Of a stretch of DNA of 64,000 nucleotides, positions 24,928 to 34,069 are shown piece by piece. Both the position numbers and the translations under genes were made by a program. The first letter of the stretch is position 1. Every line of letters starts with the position of its first letter. Under the pieces are notes generated by a model, which saw nothing but the letters and a program-made list of their open reading frames with translations, did no database searches and was not told the DNA's origin. This DNA is from JACOTV01 sp964579395 (GTDB lineage: Bacteria > Patescibacteriota > Microgenomatia > UBA1406 > GWC2-37-13), in assembly GCA_964579395.1 (NCBI GenBank), contig CAZOFT010000003.1, positions 1-64,000 of the forward strand, read 5' to 3'.

Positions 24928-24971
24928 AAGAGTATCTTGCTCGAGCGCTTCGTATAAATAAAGCTTGATAG

Positions 24972-25193
24972 TTAAGTAATAATATCAAGTAGCTTAGCAA
25001 GAAGTACGTCAATTATACCGATATAAAAGGCAATTATCAAGGAGATTGCAATAACAACCAGCGTAAGACGGATCGTCTCCTCCTTCGACGGCCATGTTAC
25101 TCTCTTCAGCTCATCGATAATGCCAGTTGCAACAGAATGAGCCACCTGCTGGTTTTGTGCCACTGCGGGTTTTGATGTGTGTTTGTGCTTCAT
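24972..25193 (-). CDS. secE: Preprotein translocase subunit SecE
   Basis: 73 residues with the amphipathic helix ELKRVTWPSKEETIRLT followed by one membrane span (about 50-71), the minimal single-span SecE. It clamps SecY in the Sec translocon. ATG 25193 is chosen; an in-frame TTG at 25232 lies upstream. First gene of secE-nusG-rplK-rplA. Confidence 0.93.
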   Translation of the reverse strand: MKHKHTSKPAVAQNQQVAHSVATGIIDELKRVTWPSKEETIRLTLVVIAISLIIAFYIGIIDVLLAKLLDIIT

Positions 25194-25234
25194 GTTTTCT
25201 ATAGAGACTTTCAGCAAAAAGAAAAGGTGCAATT

Positions 25235-25243
25235 ATTGTAGCA
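25235..25243 (-). promoter_or_regulatory. Candidate extended -10 promoter for secE-nusG-rplK-rplA
   Basis: TGCTACAAT on the minus strand (TGn plus TACAAT). It would give a leader of about 35 bases. No clear -35 is present. Confidence 0.4.
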
Positions 25244-25281
25244 TATTGCAACAAGAAAAAAAGCCGTTTAAAACGAAAAGA

Positions 25282-26250
25282 TCAAGAAGAGCGCGATTTA
25301 TGATTGGAGACTTTTTTATATACAATTGCGATAAGCAGCAACAGTAGCACTCCAATAATATGCATAAATGGAAGTGCTATAAAATAAGCAGTTTTTGTTG
25401 CTGACTGACCACGCACACCCATACCTGCTTCTACACGCACATCATATGCTCCAAAATATGCTCCACGCAATATGAGCGACTGATGTTCAGGACAATACCA
25501 AAGGCGACAAGATCTCTCAGCACCTCTCAGAGTCCTGGTGCTCCCGGCAAGCACACGTGCTTTTTCAAGCAATATCGACTGTTTTGTATTCTTTCCCTGG
25601 ACCAACACACGAGACTGAATAGTAAAAAAGTGGCGACCCTTATTGACCGCAACAATTTCTAGAGGAATCGGCAAAAAACTATCAACAATGACATAAGTGC
25701 GATTCCCCCAAGGAACGTGGAACAATCCACCCACTGTTAGCTGAGAAACATCTCCTTGAACTCGTTGGTCTGAGCCCAGAATGGATATATATAAGGGAAG
25801 CAAAGTTGTGCGAGCAATTTGGACTGTTGCAGAGCCTGGAGCAACAGGAGAATCGAGCGATTCAACCGCAACAGCCAGGTATACATCCTGTGTGGCAGCT
25901 TTCTGATCCGTTGAAATCACCACCCCAAAGGTGTCGCTGTGGGAAAAAGTACGTGGTACTCCCCACTCACCCTCAGCCAGCGTTGCCTGCACAAACGAAG
26001 GTGGGTCTGCTGTGCTCAAAGACCCATCGGTATTCGTTTTTATGCTGACCACTCGGACAATATACTGCTGTTGAGGATTTGGCGAAGAAACCACATAGTT
26101 AAGTCGATATTGCACACCCGGCTTCATACGAATTTCCCAAACTGACGGAGAGATCAAAAGTACGTTCTTTTGCGCACGTACACTTAAAAAATACCCTAAT
26201 ATAAGGAATAAAAACGTCAGACACGTAAAATAATACAAGTACTTTTTCAT
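25282..26250 (-). CDS. Exported, C-terminally membrane-anchored Ig-like protein (DUF916-like layout)
   Basis: 322 residues. A signal peptide (1-26, YFTCLTFLFLILGYFLSVRA) is followed by beta-rich domains of all-beta composition (ISPSVWEIRMKPGVQYRLNY; PIPLEIVAVNKGRHFF) and one C-terminal span (about 293-313) with a short basic tail. This matches the layout of DUF916-type proteins, which in Gram-positives sit beside WxL cell-wall proteins, but I see no WxL motif. It starts 1 base after the stop of the preceding exported protein, so the pair is translated together. Likely a surface complex; the substrate is unknown. Confidence 0.75.
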   Translation of the reverse strand: MKKYLYYFTCLTFLFLILGYFLSVRAQKNVLLISPSVWEIRMKPGVQYRLNYVVSSPNPQQQYIVRVVSIKTNTDGSLSTADPPSFVQATLAEGEWGVPRTFSHSDTFGVVISTDQKAATQDVYLAVAVESLDSPVAPGSATVQIARTTLLPLYISILGSDQRVQGDVSQLTVGGLFHVPWGNRTYVIVDSFLPIPLEIVAVNKGRHFFTIQSRVLVQGKNTKQSILLEKARVLAGSTRTLRGAERSCRLWYCPEHQSLILRGAYFGAYDVRVEAGMGVRGQSATKTAYFIALPFMHIIGVLLLLLIAIVYKKVSNHKSRSS

Positions 26251-26251
26251 A

Positions 26252-26992
26252 TCAAAAGTCCGGCATGAGAATAAGTCGCATACGCCCCCAATATGACTGA
26301 GTTCGCTGTTCTTTTACCGGGCGCAGGCGTATAGTCACCGCGTATGAACTGCTTTGTGCAGCATACCCAGTCGAGCGTGCCACCGGATGTGCCACCGTAT
26401 TTTCAACAAAGCTGCGATACGCATTGCTTTCACGCATGTCAGACTCGGCATACTGGCCACGCACCGCAAACCCTACTCCCAATTCAGTTGGATTCCATTC
26501 GCTAGCGTGCGAATCTGTGCAGGGACGGCTGTTTGAGCAAAGAGTAGGTAAAATTCGATCATTCTGCAAAGCTTGTAGCTCTGCAGTGATTTGAGCGTAC
26601 AGCAGATATGGATATCTTGTTCCCTCAATCACTTGCACAGATGTTACACCCTCATATCCATTCTGCTCATTAAGCAGTATCGTGCTCGATTCTGTATGAA
26701 TACCATGCGACACCGTCTTTGCGCCTTTTTGCACATACATGGCGTTCCCCACCACCCCAACATCATTCCACGCTGCAAGCTGCTTTTGTGTCAACAAATC
26801 ACTCGTGGTTACCATGTCATCTTCAACTCTCTGTGCTGGTATAGACGACTCACCTGCCGCTTCAGATTGACGAGGAGGCACGCTATCAGTAATTTGCTCA
26901 AGCCGATATGAAGATGACTCAGATGCTTGTGCCACTGTCACCAGCAGCAGCAACATTCCGATACCTAATCCCAGATATACCTTAAATTTCAT
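26252..26992 (-). CDS. Exported protein of unknown function
   Basis: 246 residues. The signal peptide (1-23, YLGLGIGMLLLLVTVAQAS) ends in a good cleavage site, and there is no other membrane span, so it is secreted or held by its partner. The body is Ser/Thr/Gln-rich and beta-like, with two Cys at about 155 and 160 (LCSNSRPCTD) that could form a disulphide. It is first in a two-gene unit with the anchored Ig-like protein. The upstream region carries four TGTCAT repeats shared with the divergent com genes. I do not recognise the family. Confidence 0.7.
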   Translation of the reverse strand: MKFKVYLGLGIGMLLLLVTVAQASESSSYRLEQITDSVPPRQSEAAGESSIPAQRVEDDMVTTSDLLTQKQLAAWNDVGVVGNAMYVQKGAKTVSHGIHTESSTILLNEQNGYEGVTSVQVIEGTRYPYLLYAQITAELQALQNDRILPTLCSNSRPCTDSHASEWNPTELGVGFAVRGQYAESDMRESNAYRSFVENTVAHPVARSTGYAAQSSSYAVTIRLRPVKEQRTQSYWGRMRLILMPDF

Positions 26993-27006
26993 ATAACAAG
27001 CTCTAC

Positions 27007-27065
27007 TGTCATATCACATGACTCAATGTCATTGATTCTGACGATTTGTCATGATGTTTTGTCAT
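27007..27065. promoter_or_regulatory. Array of four TGTCAT repeats between divergent genes
   Basis: TGTCAT occurs at 27007, 27027, 27047 and 27060. The first three are spaced exactly 20 bp, close to two helical turns, with a fourth 13 bp further. They lie between the exported-protein pair (minus) and comEA-comEC (plus). This is a likely binding site for a shared regulator, whose identity is unknown. Confidence 0.55.
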
Positions 27066-27130
27066 TCCTTTTAAAACAGGTCTGAAGTAAAAGTAAACCC
27101 TGACAGGCCAATTACTATTTTTATATCCAT

Positions 27131-27754
27131 ATGAGAAACACTTTTGCATACGTCTGGCAATTTATACTCTATTACAAATATGAGGTGCTATGCATCACAC
27201 TATCCATTGTAACCTTAATAGGAGCAGTTGGCGTGCTTGTTTATGATGCCGGGCCATTACCGACTGCTACAGACGACTACAGCAACCTCATTACTTCAAA
27301 TACTGCAGAAAAGGTCACGCAGACAGGCGGACTCTTTATTGATGTGAGTGGTGCGGTCAACAAAGCTGGAATATATCAGCTACCACCCGGAGCGCGAGTC
27401 GCAGATGCAATAACCAAAGCCGGTGGACTTGCAGCCAATGTTGATCTGAGATACTTTTCTCAAAATATCAATCTTGCCAAAACACTCAAGGATGAAGACA
27501 AGATATATATTCCGCTTATAGGTGAGCAAGACAAAATCGATCCAATCGACCCACTTTTATTAAGCACTGAGACATATAAAGTAAATGTCAACACCGCAAC
27601 TCAGGCTGAATTAGAATCGCTTCCCGGAATCGGCGTTGTTACGGCAAAAAAAATTATTTCGGCGCGACCTATTGCGGATATTCAATCCCTGACTGATGAA
27701 AAAATCATATCTGCATCAGTTTTCTCAAAAATAGAAGAGTTGATCCGTTTATAA
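27131..27754 (+). CDS. comEA: ComEA-like DNA-binding competence protein
   Basis: 207 residues. An N-terminal membrane anchor (about 17-39), a SLBB domain (about 66-128, FIDVSGAVNKAGIYQLPPG) and a C-terminal helix-hairpin-helix pair (VNVNTATQAELESLPGIG, about 149-206). This is the ComEA order: it binds incoming double-stranded DNA outside the membrane and passes it to ComEC. It is followed after 9 bases by the ComEC core. A CTGACA...TATATC pair lies just upstream (27100-27127). Confidence 0.93.
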   Translation: MRNTFAYVWQFILYYKYEVLCITLSIVTLIGAVGVLVYDAGPLPTATDDYSNLITSNTAEKVTQTGGLFIDVSGAVNKAGIYQLPPGARVADAITKAGGLAANVDLRYFSQNINLAKTLKDEDKIYIPLIGEQDKIDPIDPLLLSTETYKVNVNTATQAELESLPGIGVVTAKKIISARPIADIQSLTDEKIISASVFSKIEELIRL

Positions 27755-27763
27755 CACGATTCC

Positions 27764-28543
27764 ATGGCAAGCCCTGAAACAATACAACAACTATTTCAAA
27801 ATGCATTTCCCGAACCGCATGCATCGCTCCTTTCCGGCATGGTAATTGGGACTGCTATTCCTAAAAACCTAGCTTTCTATGAGGAAATAAAACGAACGGG
27901 ACTTTTACACCTCGTTGTACTTTCAGGTTCGAACATCAGCATACTCATTGCCGTTTCGGGCTCAGTATTAGGCTTTGTTCATAAGAAGTTGGCAGTTTTA
28001 CTAAATATCTGCTTGATGATATTTTTTGTCTATTTTGTAGGCATAGAAGCGCCAATCCTACGTGCAGCAATCATGGCAGCTTGCTCACAGGCGGCAATTC
28101 TTTTTGGGAGGCGTACTTTAGCCTTATACAGCGCAGTTATTGCGTTTCTTTTCTTTGCCATATGGTTTCCAGACATGATCCCCACTCTATCATTTCAACT
28201 TTCTTTTGCTGCAAGCATTGGAATAATCCTTTTTGGGTCTCCCAAACCGAGAGACAATGCATTAATGCGTGAACTGAGACCAACAGTAGCAGCGCAAGCA
28301 TTTACTGCCCCTATACTCTGGATCACCTTTCATGAGTTCTCGACCGTTTCTATTCTGTCAAATTTACTTGTTGCCTGGACAGCAGGACCTATTATGCTTA
28401 TTGGCTTTATCTTTCTGGTAACCACCACGATACATCCGGCACTGTCAGCACTACCTTATTTCATTCTCTACAGTCTAAGCAGCTATGATATCCGAATCAT
28501 CAAATGGCTCTCTGCGATCCCATACGCTCTGATACAGCTATGA
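27764..28543 (+). CDS. comEC: ComEC/Rec2 competence membrane core (split ComEC, part 1)
   Basis: 259 residues with about seven membrane spans, covering only the Competence domain of ComEC. The segment RTGLLHLVVLSGSNISILIA is the family's most conserved stretch, and APILRAAIMAA and SFQLSFAASIG also match. The N-terminal OB-fold domain of typical ComEC is missing, and the metallo-beta-lactamase part is a separate gene overlapping by 4 bases (ATGA). It forms the channel through which single-stranded DNA enters the cytoplasm. Confidence 0.92.
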   Translation: MASPETIQQLFQNAFPEPHASLLSGMVIGTAIPKNLAFYEEIKRTGLLHLVVLSGSNISILIAVSGSVLGFVHKKLAVLLNICLMIFFVYFVGIEAPILRAAIMAACSQAAILFGRRTLALYSAVIAFLFFAIWFPDMIPTLSFQLSFAASIGIILFGSPKPRDNALMRELRPTVAAQAFTAPILWITFHEFSTVSILSNLLVAWTAGPIMLIGFIFLVTTTIHPALSALPYFILYSLSSYDIRIIKWLSAIPYALIQL

Positions 28544-29379
28544 ATACTCCGACGCCACTGGGGAAAATAAGCCTTATCCTTATTTGTCTTCTGATGGTTG
28601 CTATATGCATACAGAACGTCTTCTTATATACATATGACCATAAGACGCGCATCGTCTTCTGCGACGTGGGGCAGGGTGATGGTGTATATATGCGAATAAA
28701 TAACCGCATCGACATCCTTATTGATGCGGGACCTCCACACAGCATTACCCAGTGTGTTGGAAAATACATGCCTTTTTATGACCGAACGATCGAATTTGCA
28801 TTCATTTCACATCATCATGCCGACCATTACGGCGGCTTTTCGGATATTATCCAGCGCTATCAAATACAAACATTGCTTGTAAATATTCCTCCCGAGCCCA
28901 CTGAGGAATTCAAATCTTTTCTTCTCACTGCAAAATCAAAGCAGATCAGTATCAAACCATTTTTTCAGGGCGACATACTTCGTGTAGGTGATGCTATTTT
29001 TGAAAGTAAATGGCCAATACAGTCAGTTGTTGAAAAAAGTACGTCAAACGTGAATCCAAATGACCTATCTCAAGTCATTCGCTTCACACAACGCTCTATG
29101 ACAATACTGTTTACCGGAGACATTACCCAGGAAAGTGATAAAAGACTGCTCCAACAATCAGGATTTGATGCTTTTGTGCTTAAAGTACCCCATCATGGCT
29201 CTACAAATGGGCTCACAGAAGAATTAATTTCCTTAGCACATCCAAGGGTCGCAGTGATAAGCGTTGGAAAGAAGAATCGCTACGGCCACCCCACAAGCGC
29301 TATTTTAAAACACCTTCATTCTCAAGGTATAAAAGTATTACGAACGGATGAATTAGAAAATATTAGCTTTACGTTATGA
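28540..29379 (+). CDS. ComEC-type metallo-beta-lactamase domain protein (split ComEC, part 2)
   Basis: 279 residues. One N-terminal span (about 9-31) is followed by a metallo-beta-lactamase fold of the ComEC C-terminal kind: FCDVGQGDGVYMR, the metal motif HHHADHYGG (about 89-97), TGDITQES, VPHHGSTNGL and GHPTSAIL. The metal ligands look complete, so it should act as the nuclease that degrades the non-transported strand in the ComEC model. ATG 28540 overlaps the stop of the channel gene. Its 3' end overlaps the convergent PaaX-like gene by 6 bases. Confidence 0.92.
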   Translation: MNTPTPLGKISLILICLLMVAICIQNVFLYTYDHKTRIVFCDVGQGDGVYMRINNRIDILIDAGPPHSITQCVGKYMPFYDRTIEFAFISHHHADHYGGFSDIIQRYQIQTLLVNIPPEPTEEFKSFLLTAKSKQISIKPFFQGDILRVGDAIFESKWPIQSVVEKSTSNVNPNDLSQVIRFTQRSMTILFTGDITQESDKRLLQQSGFDAFVLKVPHHGSTNGLTEELISLAHPRVAVISVGKKNRYGHPTSAILKHLHSQGIKVLRTDELENISFTL

Positions 29380-30114
29380 GGTCGCGTAGAGTATAGTGCG
29401 TATGTCCTGAAATATTGTCATACTTTCGTAACCTACCCAACCCTCACCCAACAATTCCTTTGGTAAACCGGGATCATCTTTCAACACATTTACGTATGCA
29501 AATAGTGCCAGTTGTAATTTCTTGGTCTGCGTATGTTCATCAGACAAGATTGTATGCCACGTTTTAAACAGTTGTTTGTATTGCTTCTCCAGCTCTTGTC
29601 GATGCCATACTTTATCTACCAATACTGATATATCGCCCAATATGTGTGTTGCTTCAAATGCCTGAGCATATTCCACGGGAATAAGTGTTCCCATCAAGGT
29701 TTTAAACTCATTTAAAACAGGGTGAGGCGTAATCCAAAATGAACGATGCCAAGGACCCAGTCCCCACCCGCTCATTTTTCTACGTAATGCATCGCGTACT
29801 TTCCGCTTATTCTCAGGTATTTCATAGGAGATTACTCTCCATACTCCGTCCCAGTCAGAAAAGTAGTAACGCACTGCAGGAAAAGTAAGTGCCAATAAAT
29901 CAATGCCGGCTGGAGTTATTTGGTATGCGCTATCTTTGGATTGCTTTATAATCCCTTCTTTTGCTAATTTTCGCAGCGTAGAGCGAGTCTTTGCGTTATT
30001 GGGCAACTCAAACACACCCAGCAGTTCAGCAGACAGATCAACCGCCCTACGTTCAACACCTCCCATAAGAAACAATAGAAGCAAAATACTGGTTGCGCGT
30101 TCTTTAATACCCAT
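29374..30114 (-). CDS. PaaX-family transcriptional regulator
   Basis: 246 residues. The N-terminal winged helix (about 20-85, TRSTLRKLAKEGIIKQSKDS) is followed by a Cas2-like ferredoxin domain (DGVWRVISYEIPENKRK...ALRRKMSGWGLG) and a helical C-terminal part, as in PaaX, the phenylacetyl-CoA-responsive repressor. No phenylacetate genes are near, so the ligand is unknown. ATG 30114 was chosen over 30165 because the promoter (30124-30152) covers the longer start. An inverted repeat between its -35 and -10 boxes suggests it represses itself. It converges on the com genes. Confidence 0.82.
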   Translation of the reverse strand: MGIKERATSILLLLFLMGGVERRAVDLSAELLGVFELPNNAKTRSTLRKLAKEGIIKQSKDSAYQITPAGIDLLALTFPAVRYYFSDWDGVWRVISYEIPENKRKVRDALRRKMSGWGLGPWHRSFWITPHPVLNEFKTLMGTLIPVEYAQAFEATHILGDISVLVDKVWHRQELEKQYKQLFKTWHTILSDEHTQTKKLQLALFAYVNVLKDDPGLPKELLGEGWVGYESMTIFQDIRTILYATS

Positions 30115-30123
30115 TCTGAGATA

Positions 30124-30152
30124 AACATAACAAACGTATGATTTGTTGTCAA
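30124..30152 (-). promoter_or_regulatory. Promoter of the PaaX-like gene with internal palindrome
   Basis: TTGACA (30147-30152), a 17-base spacer, TATGTT (30124-30129), 9 bases before ATG 30114. The inverted repeat AACAAA-7-TTTGTT (30129-30147) fills the spacer, where a bound repressor would block RNA polymerase. Confidence 0.65.
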
Positions 30153-31018
30153 TTTCGATTATCAAAGCAGACTACTCTTGAGGCCACATCAAAGGATTAT
30201 AAAAGCGGTGCACTTCTAACCCAATTACTAGCTGCATAAATACTATTTTTACGCTTTGCAATGCCCTATACTAAATAGCATTAATTACTGAGGTGCTATT
30301 GGTTTTCGCACGTTAGTCACTTTGTATCTATCTATCTATTAAAATATTAAAATTGAGCTTAGCAACTATATACTCACTTATCAAGATTCTGTGTTGTAGA
30401 ACAATAAGCAGCAAGCAACCCTCCTATCTCTTGTCAAATCTGCTGTTTTTGAGGCTTTAGTGGGGTGAGGTAATTACTATAGTCAATTTAAGTCTTCTCT
30501 AGTACGTCTAGTCCAGTAAGCACCTAACCTTATCTGAGAATGCTTCAATTTAGAAACTATCCTAATATAGATAACCAAAAAACATCAAAAAGTTTTTAGC
30601 AACTAAAGATTGCGTTTGATAAAACCGGCATTCAATGGTTCGTCCGTATGTATTTGTGCATACTATATAGAAAAACAATGATAGGACTTGCAGATAAATC
30701 TACTTTCATCGAAGTGAAGATAAAAAAACTACTTACGTGCATTTTTGATACCAATGATAGCAAGACACTTTTTTCCTATTTCTCTTACCTACACTGTACT
30801 ATAGGTTCATCATGAAATACTATATTTCACTAAAAACTAACCTTTTTTATTATAGGATGTAGTCAAATAAGAGATTGTATATGTACTATTTATATATAGT
30901 TAATTAATTAATTAAAGATGATTCAATAATATAACAACATAAATCGAGCTCCTTATGCTTTCTCAATCATGTTATTTTAATAATAATTAACTATATCAAT
31001 AAGTATCATTATTCACGC
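30153..31018. other. AT-rich intergenic desert
   Basis: About 870 bases without a supportable gene, clearly richer in A/T than the surroundings. It contains the microsatellite-like TTAATTAATTAATTAA at 30900-30915 and an ATCT run near 30330. No tRNA, hairpin terminator or CRISPR pattern was found. It could be a degraded mobile segment, a regulatory region of the second fibre gene, or a site for small RNAs. Confidence 0.6.
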
Positions 31019-31048
31019 TTGACACTGCATATTTTATAGCTGTATCAT
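31019..31048 (+). promoter_or_regulatory. Promoter of the second fibre gene
   Basis: TTGACA (31019-31024), an 18-base spacer, TATCAT (31043-31048), 6 bases before ATG 31055. Transcription would start at the ATG, so the mRNA is probably leaderless. Confidence 0.7.
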
Positions 31049-31054
31049 TGAACC

Positions 31055-34000
31055 ATGAATGATGTGTATAACGAGCGTCATATAGGCCTAATCTTCAAGC
31101 CTATTTTTCTCTCAATTAATCCTTCCCTAAGCACGCACTCTATCCGTAACTATCTTTCTGATATTCGCCATTTTATGGGATGGTATGCAAATTGGAGCAA
31201 AACATCTGGGGCACCAGCGACACTTGCCACAATGTTCTCCCAAAAAACTATCGAACAATACGAAATGAGCATGAAAAAAACGGCAATTTCACACGCAACC
31301 ATGCGGCGTAGACTGGGAACGGTACGATTAGTTGAAAACAATCTTATCCAGCGAGGAATAATTGAAAAGACAGCACACGTACAAGACAGTAGCTTCATTA
31401 GTGAAAATGATAAGAAGCCTACTAGTACCGTCGACTATACACCTAGTCAAGCTGATATGCTCAGCACTGAAAGCTCAAAGGGAGCTGAAAAGACAAAAAG
31501 TAATGAACTTTTTACCCCATTTAAAACAAATGCACATTCAGGGCATTTCAAAGACCTAAATAAAAAAAATATAAAATGGAAAAATGTTTTTGGACTGATG
31601 GGACTTGCCTTTATTGTCTCTATAGTTGGATTTAGCTTTTTAGATAAGGCTCCCCTTTTCAGTAAAGGCGCCTATCAGGCTCGTTCTTTAGCTGCCAATA
31701 TTCAATCAAATAGCCTTACTGCAAGGCCCATTCTCTTTCAGGGTGCAATAAAGGACTCACTTGGCAACCCACTTCTTCAGGCAAAGAAATTTCAGTTCAA
31801 AATATACTCAAGAGAGGCCGGAGGCACCCCGCTTTATGATAGTGGCATTTGTAAGCTGCAACCCACTGTGGAGGGCAAAATACGAGCATATATCGGTGCC
31901 GGAAGCACTCATCCTTCTACGATTAGCACTTGTGGCAGTCCGATTCCTCAAAGTCTTATCACCTCAAACACCCCTCTGTACCTTGGTGTGACCATCGGTG
32001 CTGACGAAGAAATGACTCCGCGTCAACCATTAGCTAATACTGAGCTTTCTACAAACGCATTGAAAGTAGAAGGATATGGGATCGGAACGGGAGCAAACGC
32101 TATCCCATATATACAAAATGACGGGACAATTACGCTATCGGATCCTTCCTCAAAAATCCTCGCAACAAGTACTGAGGGCACTTTTACTATTGGAGGATCA
32201 AGTGCAATACTCCTCTCTTCAGGATTTCTGAAAGATATTGAGTTTGAGGCCACACAAAGCGGAAATATTAGATTTAAAACGAGCTCAAATAATCATGATC
32301 AGATGGTTATTGCAAAAAATGGCAATATCGGAATACGCACCAGCACCCCAAACGTGTTTGAGCTTGAGATTAGCGGTTCGGTCGGACCTTCAATCAGAGG
32401 AACGTATGATTTGGGTTCAAAAAGTCGCAGTTGGGATACTTTATATACTAATAAAGTATGTTTTGCCTCTGAAGAGTATTGCATATCAAAAACCAGTCTC
32501 AATGGCCTCTCTATAGAAACGGCAGATGTGGCAGAGATCTACCCAACTGAACAAACCAGCTCAATTGGTGACGTTATGGCTATCGGCACAAGCCTCATCA
32601 CTACCACAACCGGCGAACAGATACGCAAACTCATCAAGGCAACAGATCAAGACAACCAGCATTTGATCGGAGTAATCGCCAACAACACAGATCGTCGCAT
32701 CGTTGTCGGCCACAATGTAGTCCAAGAAGATAACCCACAAGCCATAGCATTGAAAGGTCGTATTCCTGTAAAAATTGATCCTAACTCACCAGCAATTGCT
32801 GCCGGAGATTATATCACCACATCTTCTCTTGCGGGACGTGCTACTAAGGCAACAAAGAGCGGAATCATGATCGGACGTGCTCTGAATGAATGGAAACCCA
32901 ACACGGGACAAGAAACTGTTATGACCTATATTGACACTAGTTATGCAGCCATCGACTCATCTCCTTGGAAAAATTTGGCAAAAGAAATCCAGACACTCGA
33001 TTTATTTCCTCGATCCGTCACAACCCAAAAGATTATAAGCCCAATCATTGAGACTGATCAGCTTCAAGCAAAGACCATCACTTCCTCAAAGATACAGACT
33101 GATCAGCTTCAAGCTCAATCAGCAACAATAAGTGGTGTACTCAAGGCTGACACTGTCGAGGCAAAAAACATAACGGCACTTGTAGACAAGATTCAGCAAG
33201 CCGTCGAAAAAACAAGCTCGCTTGAAGTAACCACGCAAAAACAAGCATCAGAAACCGTGGACACAAATGCCCGGATGAACGAAATCCAAGCATCGCTGAA
33301 CAAACTCACCTCTTCTCCTTCCTCAATACCTACAAACAATATCGTGTCCGACGGCACAGCAGCTCAGACATTACTTGCCAATCTTACTGTCACTGAGGCA
33401 GCATCTGTGTTTGATTTGAATGTTGGAGGAACCATCCGCTCGCTTTCTGACCAACTTCATATCACTGCTCTTGCGGGAATAAGCTTTATGAACAATGCGG
33501 TACAACTCACCCAGGATGGTACGATCGTCACCAAGGGAAGCATTGTTGCCAGTAAAGGAATATTTACCAACTCCCTCTCCCCCCTTGACACAACGACTGA
33601 CCTTACTGTTGAACTTGGTGACCATCAAGCGATGGTAATCCAGCAAAAACAAAGTAACTCGCCTTCTGCAACGATAGCGTCAGACGGTACAGCAGCGTTT
33701 GCTGCTCTCGGGTTAGCCGGAGAAGCATCTCCCTCAGCGGTGCTCTCCGCACAACAAAATCTAGCTGAACGTGGTATTTACACCCCTGGCATCGATGCAC
33801 AAGCTGCAAGCGTAGGCATTGGAACCGTGCCCGAAGGAGAACAAGAGGTGGCGATTTTCTCAAAGAAACTTACGCCAGGAGCAAAAGTGTTTTTGACTCC
33901 ACTTACAAAAACTGCCAGCTCGCCAACAGTCACCATCACTCAACCATGCGAAGACTCCCCATCTCAAATTGAAACTCAATGCAATCCTTATTTTCTTGTT

Positions 34001-34069
34001 GAGACAACCGGGCCCACTTCATCTCCCGTATCGTTTAACTGGCTCATCATTCAAACGCAAAGCCCATGA
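31055..34069 (+). CDS. Membrane-anchored fibre protein with N-terminal tyrosine-recombinase-type core-binding domain
   Basis: 1004 residues. Residues 18-105 read like the SAM-like core-binding domain of tyrosine recombinases (STHSIRNYLSDIRHFMGWY; ISHATMRRRLGTVRLVENNL), but no catalytic domain follows. After a polar linker comes one membrane span (about 178-196), then a tail-fibre-like ectodomain: FQGAIKDSLGNPLLQAKKFQ, an NIGIRTSTP repeat, the YDLGSKSRSWDTLY...VCF module, a domain with ETADVAEIYPTEQ...GRIPVKIDPNSPAIAAGDY (about 490-630), and a coiled-coil-rich part with two TDQLQA copies (about 650-760). The YDLGS module and overall plan are shared with the giant protein at 1-5966. The next gene overlaps its stop by 4 bases. 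Surface location is inferred from topology. Confidence 0.85.
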   Translation: MNDVYNERHIGLIFKPIFLSINPSLSTHSIRNYLSDIRHFMGWYANWSKTSGAPATLATMFSQKTIEQYEMSMKKTAISHATMRRRLGTVRLVENNLIQRGIIEKTAHVQDSSFISENDKKPTSTVDYTPSQADMLSTESSKGAEKTKSNELFTPFKTNAHSGHFKDLNKKNIKWKNVFGLMGLAFIVSIVGFSFLDKAPLFSKGAYQARSLAANIQSNSLTARPILFQGAIKDSLGNPLLQAKKFQFKIYSREAGGTPLYDSGICKLQPTVEGKIRAYIGAGSTHPSTISTCGSPIPQSLITSNTPLYLGVTIGADEEMTPRQPLANTELSTNALKVEGYGIGTGANAIPYIQNDGTITLSDPSSKILATSTEGTFTIGGSSAILLSSGFLKDIEFEATQSGNIRFKTSSNNHDQMVIAKNGNIGIRTSTPNVFELEISGSVGPSIRGTYDLGSKSRSWDTLYTNKVCFASEEYCISKTSLNGLSIETADVAEIYPTEQTSSIGDVMAIGTSLITTTTGEQIRKLIKATDQDNQHLIGVIANNTDRRIVVGHNVVQEDNPQAIALKGRIPVKIDPNSPAIAAGDYITTSSLAGRATKATKSGIMIGRALNEWKPNTGQETVMTYIDTSYAAIDSSPWKNLAKEIQTLDLFPRSVTTQKIISPIIETDQLQAKTITSSKIQTDQLQAQSATISGVLKADTVEAKNITALVDKIQQAVEKTSSLEVTTQKQASETVDTNARMNEIQASLNKLTSSPSSIPTNNIVSDGTAAQTLLANLTVTEAASVFDLNVGGTIRSLSDQLHITALAGISFMNNAVQLTQDGTIVTKGSIVASKGIFTNSLSPLDTTTDLTVELGDHQAMVIQQKQSNSPSATIASDGTAAFAALGLAGEASPSAVLSAQQNLAERGIYTPGIDAQAASVGIGTVPEGEQEVAIFSKKLTPGAKVFLTPLTKTASSPTVTITQPCEDSPSQIETQCNPYFLVETTGPTSSPVSFNWLIIQTQSP

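Noticed and set aside
25245..25281. Rho-independent terminator after the Ig-like exported protein
   Set aside because: The CGTT/AACG stem before the T-run is only 4 bp, too weak to call.
30153..31018. A hidden tRNA or small gene in the AT-rich gap
   Set aside because: I found no cloverleaf, no start with ribosome site and no coding-like composition. Small RNA remains possible but unsupported.
31055..34069. Integrase or prophage at the recombinase-like gene
   Set aside because: Only the core-binding-like N-terminus is present, with no catalytic R-H-R-Y domain; there is no phage structural or lysis gene and no attachment-site repeat nearby.
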